A stretch of DNA of 44,778 nt from contig NZ_BONX01000074.1 of the NCBI RefSeq assembly GCF_016862935.1, positions 1-44,778 of the forward strand, read 5' to 3'. Under the pieces are notes generated by a model that was not told where the DNA came from, made no database searches, and was given only the letters and a program-made list of their open reading frames with translations. Origin of the DNA: Plantactinospora mayteni (GTDB taxonomy: Bacteria > Actinomycetota > Actinomycetes > Mycobacteriales > Micromonosporaceae). Below are positions 35,016 through 42,991 of this stretch, piece after piece (positions within the stretch are counted from its first letter, which is position 1; each line of letters opens with the position of its first letter). The translations under genes and the position numbers were made by a program.

Positions 35016-35031
35016 GAGAGAGCGCTCTCTC
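35016..35031. promoter_or_regulatory. LacI-type operator palindrome
   Basis: GAGAGAGCGCTCTCTC is a perfect 16-base palindrome centred on CG, with the GAGCGCTC core typical of LacI-family operators in actinomycetes (compare the CebR box). It lies 110 bases before the DUF1996 start and about 33 bases after a TTGACA (34978-34983), so it would sit near the start of transcription. No LacI gene is in the window. Confidence 0.65.
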
Positions 35032-35139
35032 ACACCTCGAACGAGGGCAGACCACCACCAGTCTGGCCAGCGACCTCCGACGCCTTCGGCGGCGGCGCCG
35101 GAACCCCTCGCTGGCCGCTCACCAGCTAGGAGTGCCCAC

Positions 35140-36027
35140 ATGGAAAGGGCCGCACCCCTGCACGCGCTGCGCCGCCGGCTGAGGTTCGTGACGCTGCTCG
35201 GCGCCCTGCTCGCCCTGCTCGGCGGCTATGCCGTGATCGAGCGGGCGGAGCCGGCCGAGGCCCGGATCGTCCGGGTCGCCGAGTTCCTGGCCGACTGTCC
35301 GTACAGCCACCGGTTGCCGGACGACCCGATCATCTATCCGGGCCTGCCCGGCGCCTCGCACATGCACAGCTTCTTCGGCGCGACGACCACCAACGCGTAC
35401 ACCAACCTGGCCGACCTGCTGAACTCCAACACCACCTGCAACCCCCGGGTCGACGTCTCGTCCTACTGGGTGCCCACCCTGTACGCCGACAACGTCCCGG
35501 TGGAGCCGGCCATCGTCACGTTCTACTACCTCGGCGAGGGCGTCCGCAGCGACATCGTCGCCAACACCCAGCCCCTGCCGCTGGGCCTGCGGATCGTGGC
35601 CGGCAACGCCCGGGCCACCGGCCCGGACTCGACCACCATCTCCCGGTGGTCCTGCCTGCACGCCGGGCACGTCGGCGCGTCCAAGGACTTCGTCAACTGT
35701 CCATCGGGGACGATGCTGGAGTCGTACCTCGACTTCCCGCAGTGCTGGAACGGCCGCGACCTCGACTCGCCGGACCACAAGAGCCACATGGCGTACCCGG
35801 TCAACCAGGCGTGCCCGCCCACCCATCCGGTGGCGGTGCCGAAGCTGCGCCAGGTGCTGCGCTATCCGGTGAGCGGCGACCCGGCCCGGTTCCGGCTCGC
35901 CTCCGGCGGCGGGTTCACCATGCACGGTGACTTCTTCAACGCCTGGCCCGAGGCCGAGATGCTGCGCCGGGTGCAGGACTGCATCCGGCCCGTGATCAAG
36001 TGCGGCGCGGACGGCCGCTCGAGCTGA
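35140..36027 (+). CDS. secreted DUF1996 domain protein
   Basis: 295 residues from the ATG at 35140 (TAGGAG upstream). A signal with basic start (HALRRRLRF) and hydrophobic core (FVTLLGALLALLGGYAVIE) ends near AEA-RIV. The DUF1996 domain fills the rest: FLADCPYSHRLPDDPIIYPG, GASHMHSFFG with two histidines, YWVPTLYADNV, FPQCWNGRDLDSPDHKSHM and GGGFTMHGDFFNAW. Conserved His/Asp positions and eight cysteines suggest an enzyme or lectin stabilised by disulfides, acting outside the cell. The family is common in fungal and actinobacterial secretomes and has no proven function. A LacI-type operator upstream suggests carbohydrate-linked expression. Confidence 0.9.
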   Translation: MERAAPLHALRRRLRFVTLLGALLALLGGYAVIERAEPAEARIVRVAEFLADCPYSHRLPDDPIIYPGLPGASHMHSFFGATTTNAYTNLADLLNSNTTCNPRVDVSSYWVPTLYADNVPVEPAIVTFYYLGEGVRSDIVANTQPLPLGLRIVAGNARATGPDSTTISRWSCLHAGHVGASKDFVNCPSGTMLESYLDFPQCWNGRDLDSPDHKSHMAYPVNQACPPTHPVAVPKLRQVLRYPVSGDPARFRLASGGGFTMHGDFFNAWPEAEMLRRVQDCIRPVIKCGADGRSS

Positions 36028-36036
36028 CCGTGGGGC

Positions 36037-36074
36037 CCATGGGTGGGTCCGGATGCGGCCGGGCCCACCCACGG
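36037..36074 (+). terminator. long hairpin between DUF1996 and DUF305 genes
   Basis: CCATGGGTGGGTCCGG (36037-36052) pairs with CCGGGCCCACCCACGG (36059-36074): 15 of 16 pairs including one U-G, 6-base loop. It lies between two same-strand genes and could terminate or partly attenuate, or protect the 3' end of the DUF1996 message. Confidence 0.7.
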
Positions 36075-36097
36075 AACAGCGACCGGAGAAGGACTCC

Positions 36098-36721
36098 ATG
36101 AGACCGAGCGCCGTGACACCGGCCGCCGCCACGCTGCTCGTCGTGGTCCTGCTGGCCGTCGGCTGTGCCGGCCCCGCCGCCACCCCGGCACCCGTTTCGG
36201 GTACGCCCACCGGCGCGGCCCCGGTCACCACCGGTGCACCGCCCACCCCGGCGGGTACGCCCAGCCCGTCCGGCCCGTTCAACGGTACCGACATCGCCTG
36301 GCTGCAACTCACCGTCGCCATGCACGAGCGGGTGTTGCCGCTGCTGGACCTGGTGCCGGAGCGCACCGCCGAACCGGCCGTACGCCGGCTCGCCGTCCGG
36401 GTCCGGGAGACCCACCGTGCCGACCTGGACCGGTCCCGGCGGCTGCTCGACCGCTCTGGTGCCCCGCAGACCAACCCGCACGAGGGGCACGACATGCCCG
36501 GCATGGTCACCGCCACCGAGCTGACCACGCTCGGCACCGCCCCGGACGCCGAGTTCCGCCGCCTCTTCGGCGAACACCTGCGCGCGCACCTGGAACAGTC
36601 CGTCCGGGTCGCCACCGCCGAGCAGCGCTCCGGCGCCGACCCCGACACCACCGCCCTGGCCGGCGCGGTCGCCCGGACCGGCACCGGCTACCTGAGCCAA
36701 CTCGCCCAGCTTCCGGGCTGA
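36098..36721 (+). CDS. DUF305 lipoprotein
   Basis: 207 residues from the ATG at 36098, with GGAGAAGGA upstream; an in-frame ATG at 36053 lies inside the hairpin loop. The lipoprotein signal ends in LLAVGC (Cys23). A Thr/Pro/Ala-rich linker (about 25-65) leads to a four-helix DUF305 domain (about 68-207): FNGTDIAWLQLTVAMHERVL, VRRLAVRVRETHRADLDRS (shortened), and HEGHDMPGMVTATELTTL. The His/Met-rich motif HEGHDMPGM is typical of the family and could bind copper. It probably shares transcription with the DUF1996 gene across the hairpin. The role is unknown. Confidence 0.9.
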   Translation: MRPSAVTPAAATLLVVVLLAVGCAGPAATPAPVSGTPTGAAPVTTGAPPTPAGTPSPSGPFNGTDIAWLQLTVAMHERVLPLLDLVPERTAEPAVRRLAVRVRETHRADLDRSRRLLDRSGAPQTNPHEGHDMPGMVTATELTTLGTAPDAEFRRLFGEHLRAHLEQSVRVATAEQRSGADPDTTALAGAVARTGTGYLSQLAQLPG

Positions 36722-36750
36722 GTCCCCCGCGACCGGCCGACCGCAGCAGC

Positions 36751-37887
36751 TCAGCCGACCGCCGCCGGTGCCGCCTCGGCGACCGGAGCCAGCGGTACGA
36801 CCGCCCGGGCCGGCAGGTGCACCGTCAGTTCGTCCCCCGGGCCCGGCAGTTCCGGCCCCACCCGCCCCAGCGCCTCCTCGTCGAGCTGGGTACGCAGCCG
36901 CACCCCGGCCACCTCGACCAGCAGGTTGAGGCTCCGCCCCAGGTACGTCGACCGGAGCACCCGGGCGGCGAGCGCGGCGGCCGGGCCGTCGGCGGGCGGG
37001 TCGAGGCGTACCGCCGAGGCGCGGAAGGCGACCGAGGTGGCGGTGCCGGCTGGTCCGGGCGGCACCCCGGGTACGGCGACGGTGAGCGTGGACCCGTCGA
37101 CCCGGACGAGATGCCCGTCGCCCCGGACCTCCGCCACCACCCCGGGCAGGATGTTCTGGTAGCCCATGAAGTCGGCCACGAAGGCGTTGCGGGGCTGGGA
37201 GTACAGCTCACGCGGCGGGCCGACCTGCTCGATCCGGCCGGCGTTCATCACCACGATCCGGTCCGAGAGGGCCATCGCCTCCTCCTGGTCGTGGGTGACG
37301 TACACCGAGGTGGTGCCGAGCTGGTCGTGCAGGCTGCGGATCTCGTCGCGGAGCTGGTAGCGCAGCTTGGCGTCCAGGTTGGACAGTGGCTCGTCGAAGA
37401 GCAGCAGCTCGGGGCGGCTGGCCATCGCCCGGGCCAGCGCGACCCGCTGCTGCTGGCCGCCGGAGAGCGAGACCGCCATCTCGTCGGCCCGCTCGGCCAG
37501 CCCGACCCGGCCGAGCATCTCGTGTACCCGGTCCCGGATCTCCGCCCTCGGCACCTTCGCCATCTTCAGCGGATAGCCGACGTTGGCCCGTACGGTCATG
37601 TGCGGCCAGAGGGCGTAGCTCTGGAACACCATGCCGATCCGCCGCTTGTCGGGGGGTACGAAGACCGCCCGGCCCGGTGCGGCGAAGACCCGGCCCCGGA
37701 ACGAGATCTCACCCGCGCTCGGCAACTCCAGACCGGCGACGCAGCGCAGCGTGGTGGTCTTGCCGCAGCCGCTCGGCCCGAGCAGGGTGAGGAACTCGCC
37801 CGGCCGGACCCGCAGGTCGATCCCGTCCACGGCGGCCGTGTCCCCGAACCACTTGACCAGTCCCTCGATCACCAGATCCGCCGACAT
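36751..37887 (-). CDS. ABC importer ATPase, ferric/phosphonate/spermidine type
   Basis: 378 residues. Walker A GPSGCGKT (37-44), Q-loop MVFQSYALWPHMTV, signature LSGGQQQRVALARA (141-154), Walker B LLLFDEPLSNLDAKL (161-175) and H-loop VYVTHDQEEA are intact. The C-terminal third is a TOBE-type regulatory domain. The class (FbpC/PotA/AepV-like) serves substrate-binding proteins of the iron(III)/2-aminoethylphosphonate group, which matches its neighbour. It is the last gene of a four-gene operon, 3 bases after the binding-protein gene. It powers import. Confidence 0.94.
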   Translation of the reverse strand: MSADLVIEGLVKWFGDTAAVDGIDLRVRPGEFLTLLGPSGCGKTTTLRCVAGLELPSAGEISFRGRVFAAPGRAVFVPPDKRRIGMVFQSYALWPHMTVRANVGYPLKMAKVPRAEIRDRVHEMLGRVGLAERADEMAVSLSGGQQQRVALARAMASRPELLLFDEPLSNLDAKLRYQLRDEIRSLHDQLGTTSVYVTHDQEEAMALSDRIVVMNAGRIEQVGPPRELYSQPRNAFVADFMGYQNILPGVVAEVRGDGHLVRVDGSTLTVAVPGVPPGPAGTATSVAFRASAVRLDPPADGPAAALAARVLRSTYLGRSLNLLVEVAGVRLRTQLDEEALGRVGPELPGPGDELTVHLPARAVVPLAPVAEAAPAAVG

Positions 37888-37890
37888 GGT

Positions 37891-39009
37891 TCAGCCCCGG
37901 CCGAAGATCTGCTTCGACTTCGCCAGGTACGCCGCCTGGGCCGCGTTGACCTCGGCGATGGCGAACGGCTTGAGCTGGTCCATCGTGCTCAGTGGCGGCA
38001 GCCCGTCGACGTTCGGCGCGTTCGGCATCGTCGGGGCGTACCCGGCGTCGGCGACGGCGCGCTGCCCCTCGGGGGTGAAGAGCCAGGTCATCAGCAGCTT
38101 GGCCGCGTCCGGGTGCGGTGCACCGTCGACCAGTCCGAGGTAGTGCGGCGAGACCTGGTTGCCGCCGTCGACCGGGAAGACCAGGTTGACCGGGGCATGC
38201 TTCGCCTTGTCCCGCAGATAGAAGCTGTACGGGTAGACCGGCGCCACCGCGAACTCCCCGGTCGCCACCGCGTTGCCGGCGACCGGTCCGGAGGCGACCC
38301 AGTGGATCTCCTGTCCGGCGAGCCCGGCGAGGTACGTCTCGCCGTACCGGCCGTCGTGCAGCATCCGGGAGAAGGTGCCGGCCACCGCACCGTTCTTGGT
38401 GGCGTCGTCGAGCACCATCCTGCCCTTCCAGCGCGGGTCCAGCAGGTCCCGCCAGCCCTTCGGGGCATCGGCTGCGGGCACCCGGTCGACGTTGTAGAGG
38501 ATGCCCATGATGCTGCCGGAGGCGGCGTAGACCGTCCCGCCCGGATCCTGGTACTCCTTGCCCAGCGTGGCGGCGGTGACCGGGGCAAACTTTGCGTACC
38601 GCTGCTCGTCGAGCTGGGCGGCGACGGTGGTGTCGCCGCCCTGGACCAGGTCCGCGACGTGCTTGCCGCTGCCGAACTCCTGGTTGATCTTGCTGGCGAG
38701 CTGCGGCCCGACAAGGTATTCGCCGCTGACCCGGATGGCCGGGAAGCGCTGCTGGAACGCCTTGTAGACGTCGACCTTGTCGTTCTCGCCGGGTCCGTAG
38801 ACCACCACCTCGGTCTTGCCGGCCGCCTTGGCGGCCTCGTACAGCGCGGTCATGGTGTCGACGGCGGCCTGGCCGCCGAGGTCGTCGGTGCTGCCGGCCA
38901 CGTTGGCGGCGGCGTCCGAGGCCGGTCCGCCGCCGGTGCCACAGGCGGCCAGCGCCAGGGCGACCGCCACCGCGACCGCGCCGGTCCGGAGCAGGTTCCG
39001 CGAGTTCAT
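37891..39009 (-). CDS. ABC importer substrate-binding lipoprotein, family 1 (Fe3+/AEP-like)
   Basis: 372 residues; lipoprotein signal ending LALAAC (Cys23), ATG at 39009 behind AGGAGAA. The binding fold is seen in TEVVVYGPGENDKVDVYKAFQQRFP, split here as TEVVVYGPG and YKAFQQRFPAIRV, then GSIMGILYNVDRVP, GWRDLLDPRWKGRMVLDD and FTPEGQRAVADAGYAP. This is the extracellular solute-binding family used for ferric iron, phosphonates and some carboxylates. The paired tyrosines of iron binders are not obvious, so an organic substrate is likelier. Context (TPP decarboxylase and aldehyde dehydrogenase) points to a 2-oxo acid or its precursor. Confidence 0.92.
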   Translation of the reverse strand: MNSRNLLRTGAVAVAVALALAACGTGGGPASDAAANVAGSTDDLGGQAAVDTMTALYEAAKAAGKTEVVVYGPGENDKVDVYKAFQQRFPAIRVSGEYLVGPQLASKINQEFGSGKHVADLVQGGDTTVAAQLDEQRYAKFAPVTAATLGKEYQDPGGTVYAASGSIMGILYNVDRVPAADAPKGWRDLLDPRWKGRMVLDDATKNGAVAGTFSRMLHDGRYGETYLAGLAGQEIHWVASGPVAGNAVATGEFAVAPVYPYSFYLRDKAKHAPVNLVFPVDGGNQVSPHYLGLVDGAPHPDAAKLLMTWLFTPEGQRAVADAGYAPTMPNAPNVDGLPPLSTMDQLKPFAIAEVNAAQAAYLAKSKQIFGRG

Positions 39010-39023
39010 GGTTCTTCTCCTAA

Positions 39024-39058
39024 CCGAGGGGTGCGGGTCTCATCCGAGGGGTGCGGGT
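39024..39058. repeat. 20-bp tandem duplication spanning the permease stop codon
   Basis: CCGAGGGGTGCGGGT occurs at 39024-39038 and again at 39044-39058, a period of 20 bases. The stop codon of the permease (39040-39042) lies between them. The duplication may have moved the stop and shaped the last residues (APAPLG) and the short gap to the binding-protein gene. Confidence 0.75.
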
Positions 39059-40890
39059 GCCGACGACGGGGTCGGCGTCTGTGGCGTACCGGCGGACCGC
39101 ACCGGATCGCCGGGGGAGGTCGGGCCGGCGGACGGCGCCGGTGGGGTCGGCCCGGCCGGCGGTACGGCTCGGGACGCGGCGGCGAGTGCCCGGCGGCGCA
39201 GCAGCGCGGCCAGCCGGGCCAGCCCGGCCAGCACCGCCAGGCCGACGCAGAGCAGCACCATCATGATCACGAAGAGCGCGGCGGCCCGCGACGTCTCGCC
39301 CGCCGTGTAGAGCTCCAGGACCAGCAGCGGCACGGTGGCGTTCTGCTGCGAGGAGAGCAGGATCGGCACCGCCAGGTTGCCCGAGACGACGATGGCCGAG
39401 ACGAACCAGCCGGCCAGGAAGCTCGGCGCGATCAGCGGCAGCACGATGCCGGCGAACATCCGCAGTGGACCGGCGCCGCCGACCCGGGACGCCTCCTCCA
39501 GCTCCTGGCCGAGCTGGGCCAGCGCCGGCTGGGTCGCCCGCTGCGCGATCGGTACCGTCGCGGCGACCAGGGCGAGCAGCACGATCCAGACCGTGCCGTA
39601 GAGCTGCCGCAGCCCCGGCACGCTGATGTACGCCCAGGCGATGCCGAGGCTGAGCACCACCCCCGGTACCGCCCAGGGCAGCCAGGTGAGCATCTCCACC
39701 ACCCGGCGCAGCCGGGTCCGGTTGTGCCCGATGGCGTACCCGATGAGCAGCGCCAGCAGCATCGCGCCCAGCCCGCCGACCACCGAGACGAGGAGCGTGG
39801 CGCGCAGCGCCGACACGGTTTCCGGTTCGGCGAGCAGTTCCCGGTAGTTGACCAGGGAGTAGCCGGCCGAGCCGCCGAAGAACGGCTGGAGCGAGCCGAG
39901 TACCAGTTGCACCAGCGGGGCGACGACGGCGAGCAGCGCGTAGAGCAGCAGGAAGGCCGTACCGGCCCAGCGCCAGCGGCCGATGTCCCAGGCGTCGGCG
40001 CGGTAGCCCTTGCCGGTGACCGTCGTGTAGCGGCGCCGGCCCAGCAGCCGCCACTGCACCGCGACCAGCACCATCACGATCGCCACCAGCAGCAGCGACA
40101 GCGCGCTCGCCGCGCCGTAGTCGGCCGGGGTGCTTTCGCTGATCAGCCCGTAGACCCGGGTGGAGAAGACCTCGATCCCGGCCGGCGTACCGAGGAATAG
40201 CGGTACGTCGAAGAACTCCAGCCCGATGACGAAGTTGAGGATGACCACCCCGCTGACCGCCGGGGCCAGTACCGGCAGGTCGATGCCGAGCAGCGTACGC
40301 AGCTTGCCCGCCCCGGAGACCTGTGCCGCCTCCTCCAGCCCTCGGTCGACCGCCAGGAACGGGCCGAGCAGCATCAGATAGCTGAAGCCGGCGGACTTGA
40401 GCGAGATCACCAGGATCAGCCCGGTCCACGAGTTGACGTCGAAGACGGTCGCCTCGCTGCCGGTCAGGTCCCGGAAGAGCGTGTTGACCGGGCCGATCCG
40501 GGGATTGCCGAGCATTCCCCAACTGATCGCGTAGAACAGCGGCGGCAGCGCGACGACCAGCAGCATGCCGGGGGTGACCAGCCGGCGCAGCGGGGTCCGG
40601 GTCCGGGTGACCAGAAAGGCGCAGAGCAGGCCGATCGCCGTACCGAGCACCGTGACGGCGGTGGAGAGCAGCAGCGAGTTGCGCAGCGTCTCGTACGTCG
40701 CCGGGCTGGTGTACGCGGTCCGGAAGCCGTCCCAGCCCCAGTTCGCGGGCAGGCTCGGATCCTGGTTGCGGAAGGCGCCCACCACCAGCATCACGATCGG
40801 GAAGGCGAAGAGGAACGCGCAGACCACGATCAGCGGCAGCAGCCCCCGGGCGGTACTGAACGGTCCGGTGCTCGGCTTCCTGGCAAACAC
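39040..40890 (-). CDS. ABC importer permease with two fused TM domains
   Basis: 616 residues; GTG start at 40890 after AGGAGGG. Two BPD_transp_1 domains are fused head to tail, with about 12 TM helices. EAA loops are visible in both halves: LEEAAQVSGAGKLRTLLGID and ELEEASRVGGAGPLRMFAGI, each followed by a Leu-Pro-x-x-x-Pro turn. This FbpB/AepW-like format needs only one permease gene, which fits the single permease in this operon. The C-terminal 45 residues are Pro/Ala/Ser-rich and low in complexity. It lies between the TPP enzyme gene (31-base gap) and the binding-protein gene (30-base gap). Confidence 0.93.
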   Translation of the reverse strand: MFARKPSTGPFSTARGLLPLIVVCAFLFAFPIVMLVVGAFRNQDPSLPANWGWDGFRTAYTSPATYETLRNSLLLSTAVTVLGTAIGLLCAFLVTRTRTPLRRLVTPGMLLVVALPPLFYAISWGMLGNPRIGPVNTLFRDLTGSEATVFDVNSWTGLILVISLKSAGFSYLMLLGPFLAVDRGLEEAAQVSGAGKLRTLLGIDLPVLAPAVSGVVILNFVIGLEFFDVPLFLGTPAGIEVFSTRVYGLISESTPADYGAASALSLLLVAIVMVLVAVQWRLLGRRRYTTVTGKGYRADAWDIGRWRWAGTAFLLLYALLAVVAPLVQLVLGSLQPFFGGSAGYSLVNYRELLAEPETVSALRATLLVSVVGGLGAMLLALLIGYAIGHNRTRLRRVVEMLTWLPWAVPGVVLSLGIAWAYISVPGLRQLYGTVWIVLLALVAATVPIAQRATQPALAQLGQELEEASRVGGAGPLRMFAGIVLPLIAPSFLAGWFVSAIVVSGNLAVPILLSSQQNATVPLLVLELYTAGETSRAAALFVIMMVLLCVGLAVLAGLARLAALLRRRALAAASRAVPPAGPTPPAPSAGPTSPGDPVRSAGTPQTPTPSSAPAPLG

Positions 40891-40921
40891 GGCAACCCTC
40901 CTGCCTGCTCGGTCCGGCCGG

Positions 40922-42739
40922 TCAGGACGGGGCGCCCGCGTCGCCGCCGTCGCGTCGTGGAAAGTCGGGATCGAGGTACCGCCCGGACGGTGCGTCCGCG
41001 CCGTCGCCGTCCCGCGGTGAGAAGTCGGGATCGGCCTGCCGGCCGGGCCCGGTCAGTACCTCGACCAGGGCGGGACCGGCGGTGTCGCGTACCGCCCGGA
41101 GCGCCGCCGCGAGGTCGGCCGGGCCGGTCACCCGGGTCGCCGGTACCCCGAACCCGGCGGCGATCTCGGCGATCCGGGGCCCGCTGATGTCGGTCCCCGG
41201 CCACCGCCCGGTACGCCGGGCCGCGCCGCCGAACCGGTGCAACGCCGAACCGACCGCGCTGTAGCTGCCGTTGTTCAGCACCACGAAGGTGACCGGGATC
41301 CGGTAGTGCGCCGCCGTCCAGAGTGCCTGGATGCCGAACTGGAACGACCCGTCGCCGAGCACGGCGACCACCGGCTGGCCGGGTCGGGCCAGCCGGACGC
41401 CGAGCGCGGCCCCGGTACCCCAGCCGAGCGAGCCGGACGACGAGAGCAGCACCTGGTCGGAGCGGTGCTGCGGCAGCGCGGAGAGCAGCGCCGGGGTGGC
41501 GGTGGTGGCGTCCAGCACCACGGTCGCGTCGGTGCCGAGCCCGTCGACCAGCGCGGCCACCACCGGCCCGAGCCCGACGTGTCCCGGAAAGCCCGGCCGC
41601 CCGGCCGGGTTCGCGGCGCTCTGCCCGGCGGGGTTGCCGGCGCTCGGCGGGGCCGCTCCGCCCCGCACCGGTTCGCCGCGAGGGCCGGTCGGCGGGCCTG
41701 GCGGCAGCACGGCGAGCAGGTCGTCGAGGACCGCCCCGAGGTGTCCGACCAGCCCTCGGTGCACCGGATAGAGCCGGCCCACCTCGGTCGGGTCCACGTG
41801 CGCGTGCACGACGGTGGCGTGCCGGGGAAACTCGTCCCCGGCCGGCGCCTCGAACTCGGTGAAGACCCGGCAGCCGACGAAGAAGACCAGGTCGGCGCCG
41901 ACGACCGCCGGATGGGTCGCGGCGTACCAGCCGGCGAACCGGTGATGTGCGGTCGGGAAGGCGGTGCGTTGGAAGCCGCGCCGGTCCTCGCCGAGCACGG
42001 TCGCGCCGAGTCGTTCGGCGAGTGTGACCAGGGCGTCGACCGCGCCGTGCCGGGCCACGTCGCCGCCGGCCACCAGCACCGGCCGGGTCGCCCCGCCGAG
42101 CAGTCGGGCGGCGTCGGCCACCGCGTTCCGGTCCGGCCGGTTCCGGGGTACGTCGACCGCCCGTCGCGCCTCCGCTGCCGCCTCCACCGGCACGGTCGAC
42201 TCCAGTACGTCCTGCGGCAGCCCGATCCAGGTCGGCCCGGCCGGCTCGGCGACCGAGGTACGCAGTGCCCGCGCCACGTCGGCGGCGAGCGAGTCGGCCG
42301 AGCTGACCTGGCGGGCCCACTTGACGTGCTGCCGAACCAGGTCCCTCGGGTACGGCACGGTGGTGAAGCCGTCCCGGCCCTGCAACGCGGTGGACTTGAG
42401 GCCGTTGAGTACCAGCACCGGGGCGTTGCCGAGCTGCGCGGCGGTCAGGTGCGCCACCCCGTTGGCCAGTCCCACGTTGGTGTGCAGGTACGCCACCTGC
42501 GGTTGGCCGGTGACCCGGGCGGCGCCGTCGGCCATCGCCACCGCGACGGACTCGTGCGTGGTGAGCACGAGTTCGACCTCACCGGACCGTTCGACGACCG
42601 CGTCCAGGAAGGCCGCCTCGGTGCTGCCGGGACAGCAGAAGACCCGTCGGATCCCCCAGCCGACCAGGACGTCCAGCAGGGCGTGCGCGGCCGGGCTGCC
42701 GCTGTTCCGTTCGGTCGGGCGGAGCACCGTACCGGTCAT
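40922..42739 (-). CDS. TPP-dependent 2-oxoacid decarboxylase (benzoylformate decarboxylase-like)
   Basis: 605 residues; ATG at 42739 behind GAGGAG. All three domains of the family are present. The catalytic glutamate is Glu63 (TTHESVAVAM); Ser39 in CCPGSTE and His86 in AYLHTNVG match active-site Ser and His of benzoylformate decarboxylase, while the equivalent of its second His (about 281) is Phe296 (CRVFTEFEAP). The TPP motif starts GDGSFQFGIQALW (462-474) and ends VVLNN (486-490). A linker (345-385) and a C-terminal tail are low in complexity; the tail holds two copies of a 16-residue unit (DPDFSPRDGDGADAPS, then DPDFPRRDGGDAGAPS). First gene of the importer operon; divergent from an aldehyde dehydrogenase. 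Confidence 0.9.
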   Translation of the reverse strand: MTGTVLRPTERNSGSPAAHALLDVLVGWGIRRVFCCPGSTEAAFLDAVVERSGEVELVLTTHESVAVAMADGAARVTGQPQVAYLHTNVGLANGVAHLTAAQLGNAPVLVLNGLKSTALQGRDGFTTVPYPRDLVRQHVKWARQVSSADSLAADVARALRTSVAEPAGPTWIGLPQDVLESTVPVEAAAEARRAVDVPRNRPDRNAVADAARLLGGATRPVLVAGGDVARHGAVDALVTLAERLGATVLGEDRRGFQRTAFPTAHHRFAGWYAATHPAVVGADLVFFVGCRVFTEFEAPAGDEFPRHATVVHAHVDPTEVGRLYPVHRGLVGHLGAVLDDLLAVLPPGPPTGPRGEPVRGGAAPPSAGNPAGQSAANPAGRPGFPGHVGLGPVVAALVDGLGTDATVVLDATTATPALLSALPQHRSDQVLLSSSGSLGWGTGAALGVRLARPGQPVVAVLGDGSFQFGIQALWTAAHYRIPVTFVVLNNGSYSAVGSALHRFGGAARRTGRWPGTDISGPRIAEIAAGFGVPATRVTGPADLAAALRAVRDTAGPALVEVLTGPGRQADPDFSPRDGDGADAPSGRYLDPDFPRRDGGDAGAPS

Positions 42740-42851
42740 GGCCGCTCCTCGTACCTGATGTCGATCCGGTGTGCCGATCGAGTCGAAGTGGTTACGGCGA
42801 TGTGTGGCGACAGTAACGCCAATGATCGGGATGCGGAACGAACAAAGCCCA

Positions 42852-42894
42852 GATTCTTCTAAGCAGAATCAAGAAGTCGTTCTGCAAAACAGAA
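42852..42894. promoter_or_regulatory. paired palindromes in divergent promoter, IclR-like
   Basis: Box 1 is GATTCT-N7-AGAATC (42852-42870, 6-base perfect arms). Box 2 is TTCTG-N5-CAGAA (42880-42894, 5-base perfect arms). The 15-base cores share TTCT...AGAA ends and are centred 26 bases apart. They sit in an AT-richer island between the TPP/ABC operon and the aldehyde dehydrogenase and resemble IclR-family sites. No regulator gene is nearby. The 252-base gap (42740-42991) shows nothing else. Confidence 0.55.
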
Positions 42895-42991
42895 TCCTGC
42901 TGCCACTGATTCTCTCGTGGTGGATAGTGCGGAGACAGCGCCCGGTAGGGGCGTACCCCGGCAGCAGCCCCGTCACGGAGGTGTTCGCGCG

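Noticed and set aside
36043-40200. Very long plus-strand open frame of 1385 codons
   Set aside because: It is antisense to the ABC importer genes; its composition (Gln/Arg/Asp/His-rich, no motifs) is that of a GC-rich shadow frame.
36751-42739. Firm assignment of the module to 2-aminoethylphosphonate use
   Set aside because: Phosphonopyruvate decarboxylases are much shorter than this three-domain enzyme, and no aminotransferase or phosphonate hydrolase is nearby.
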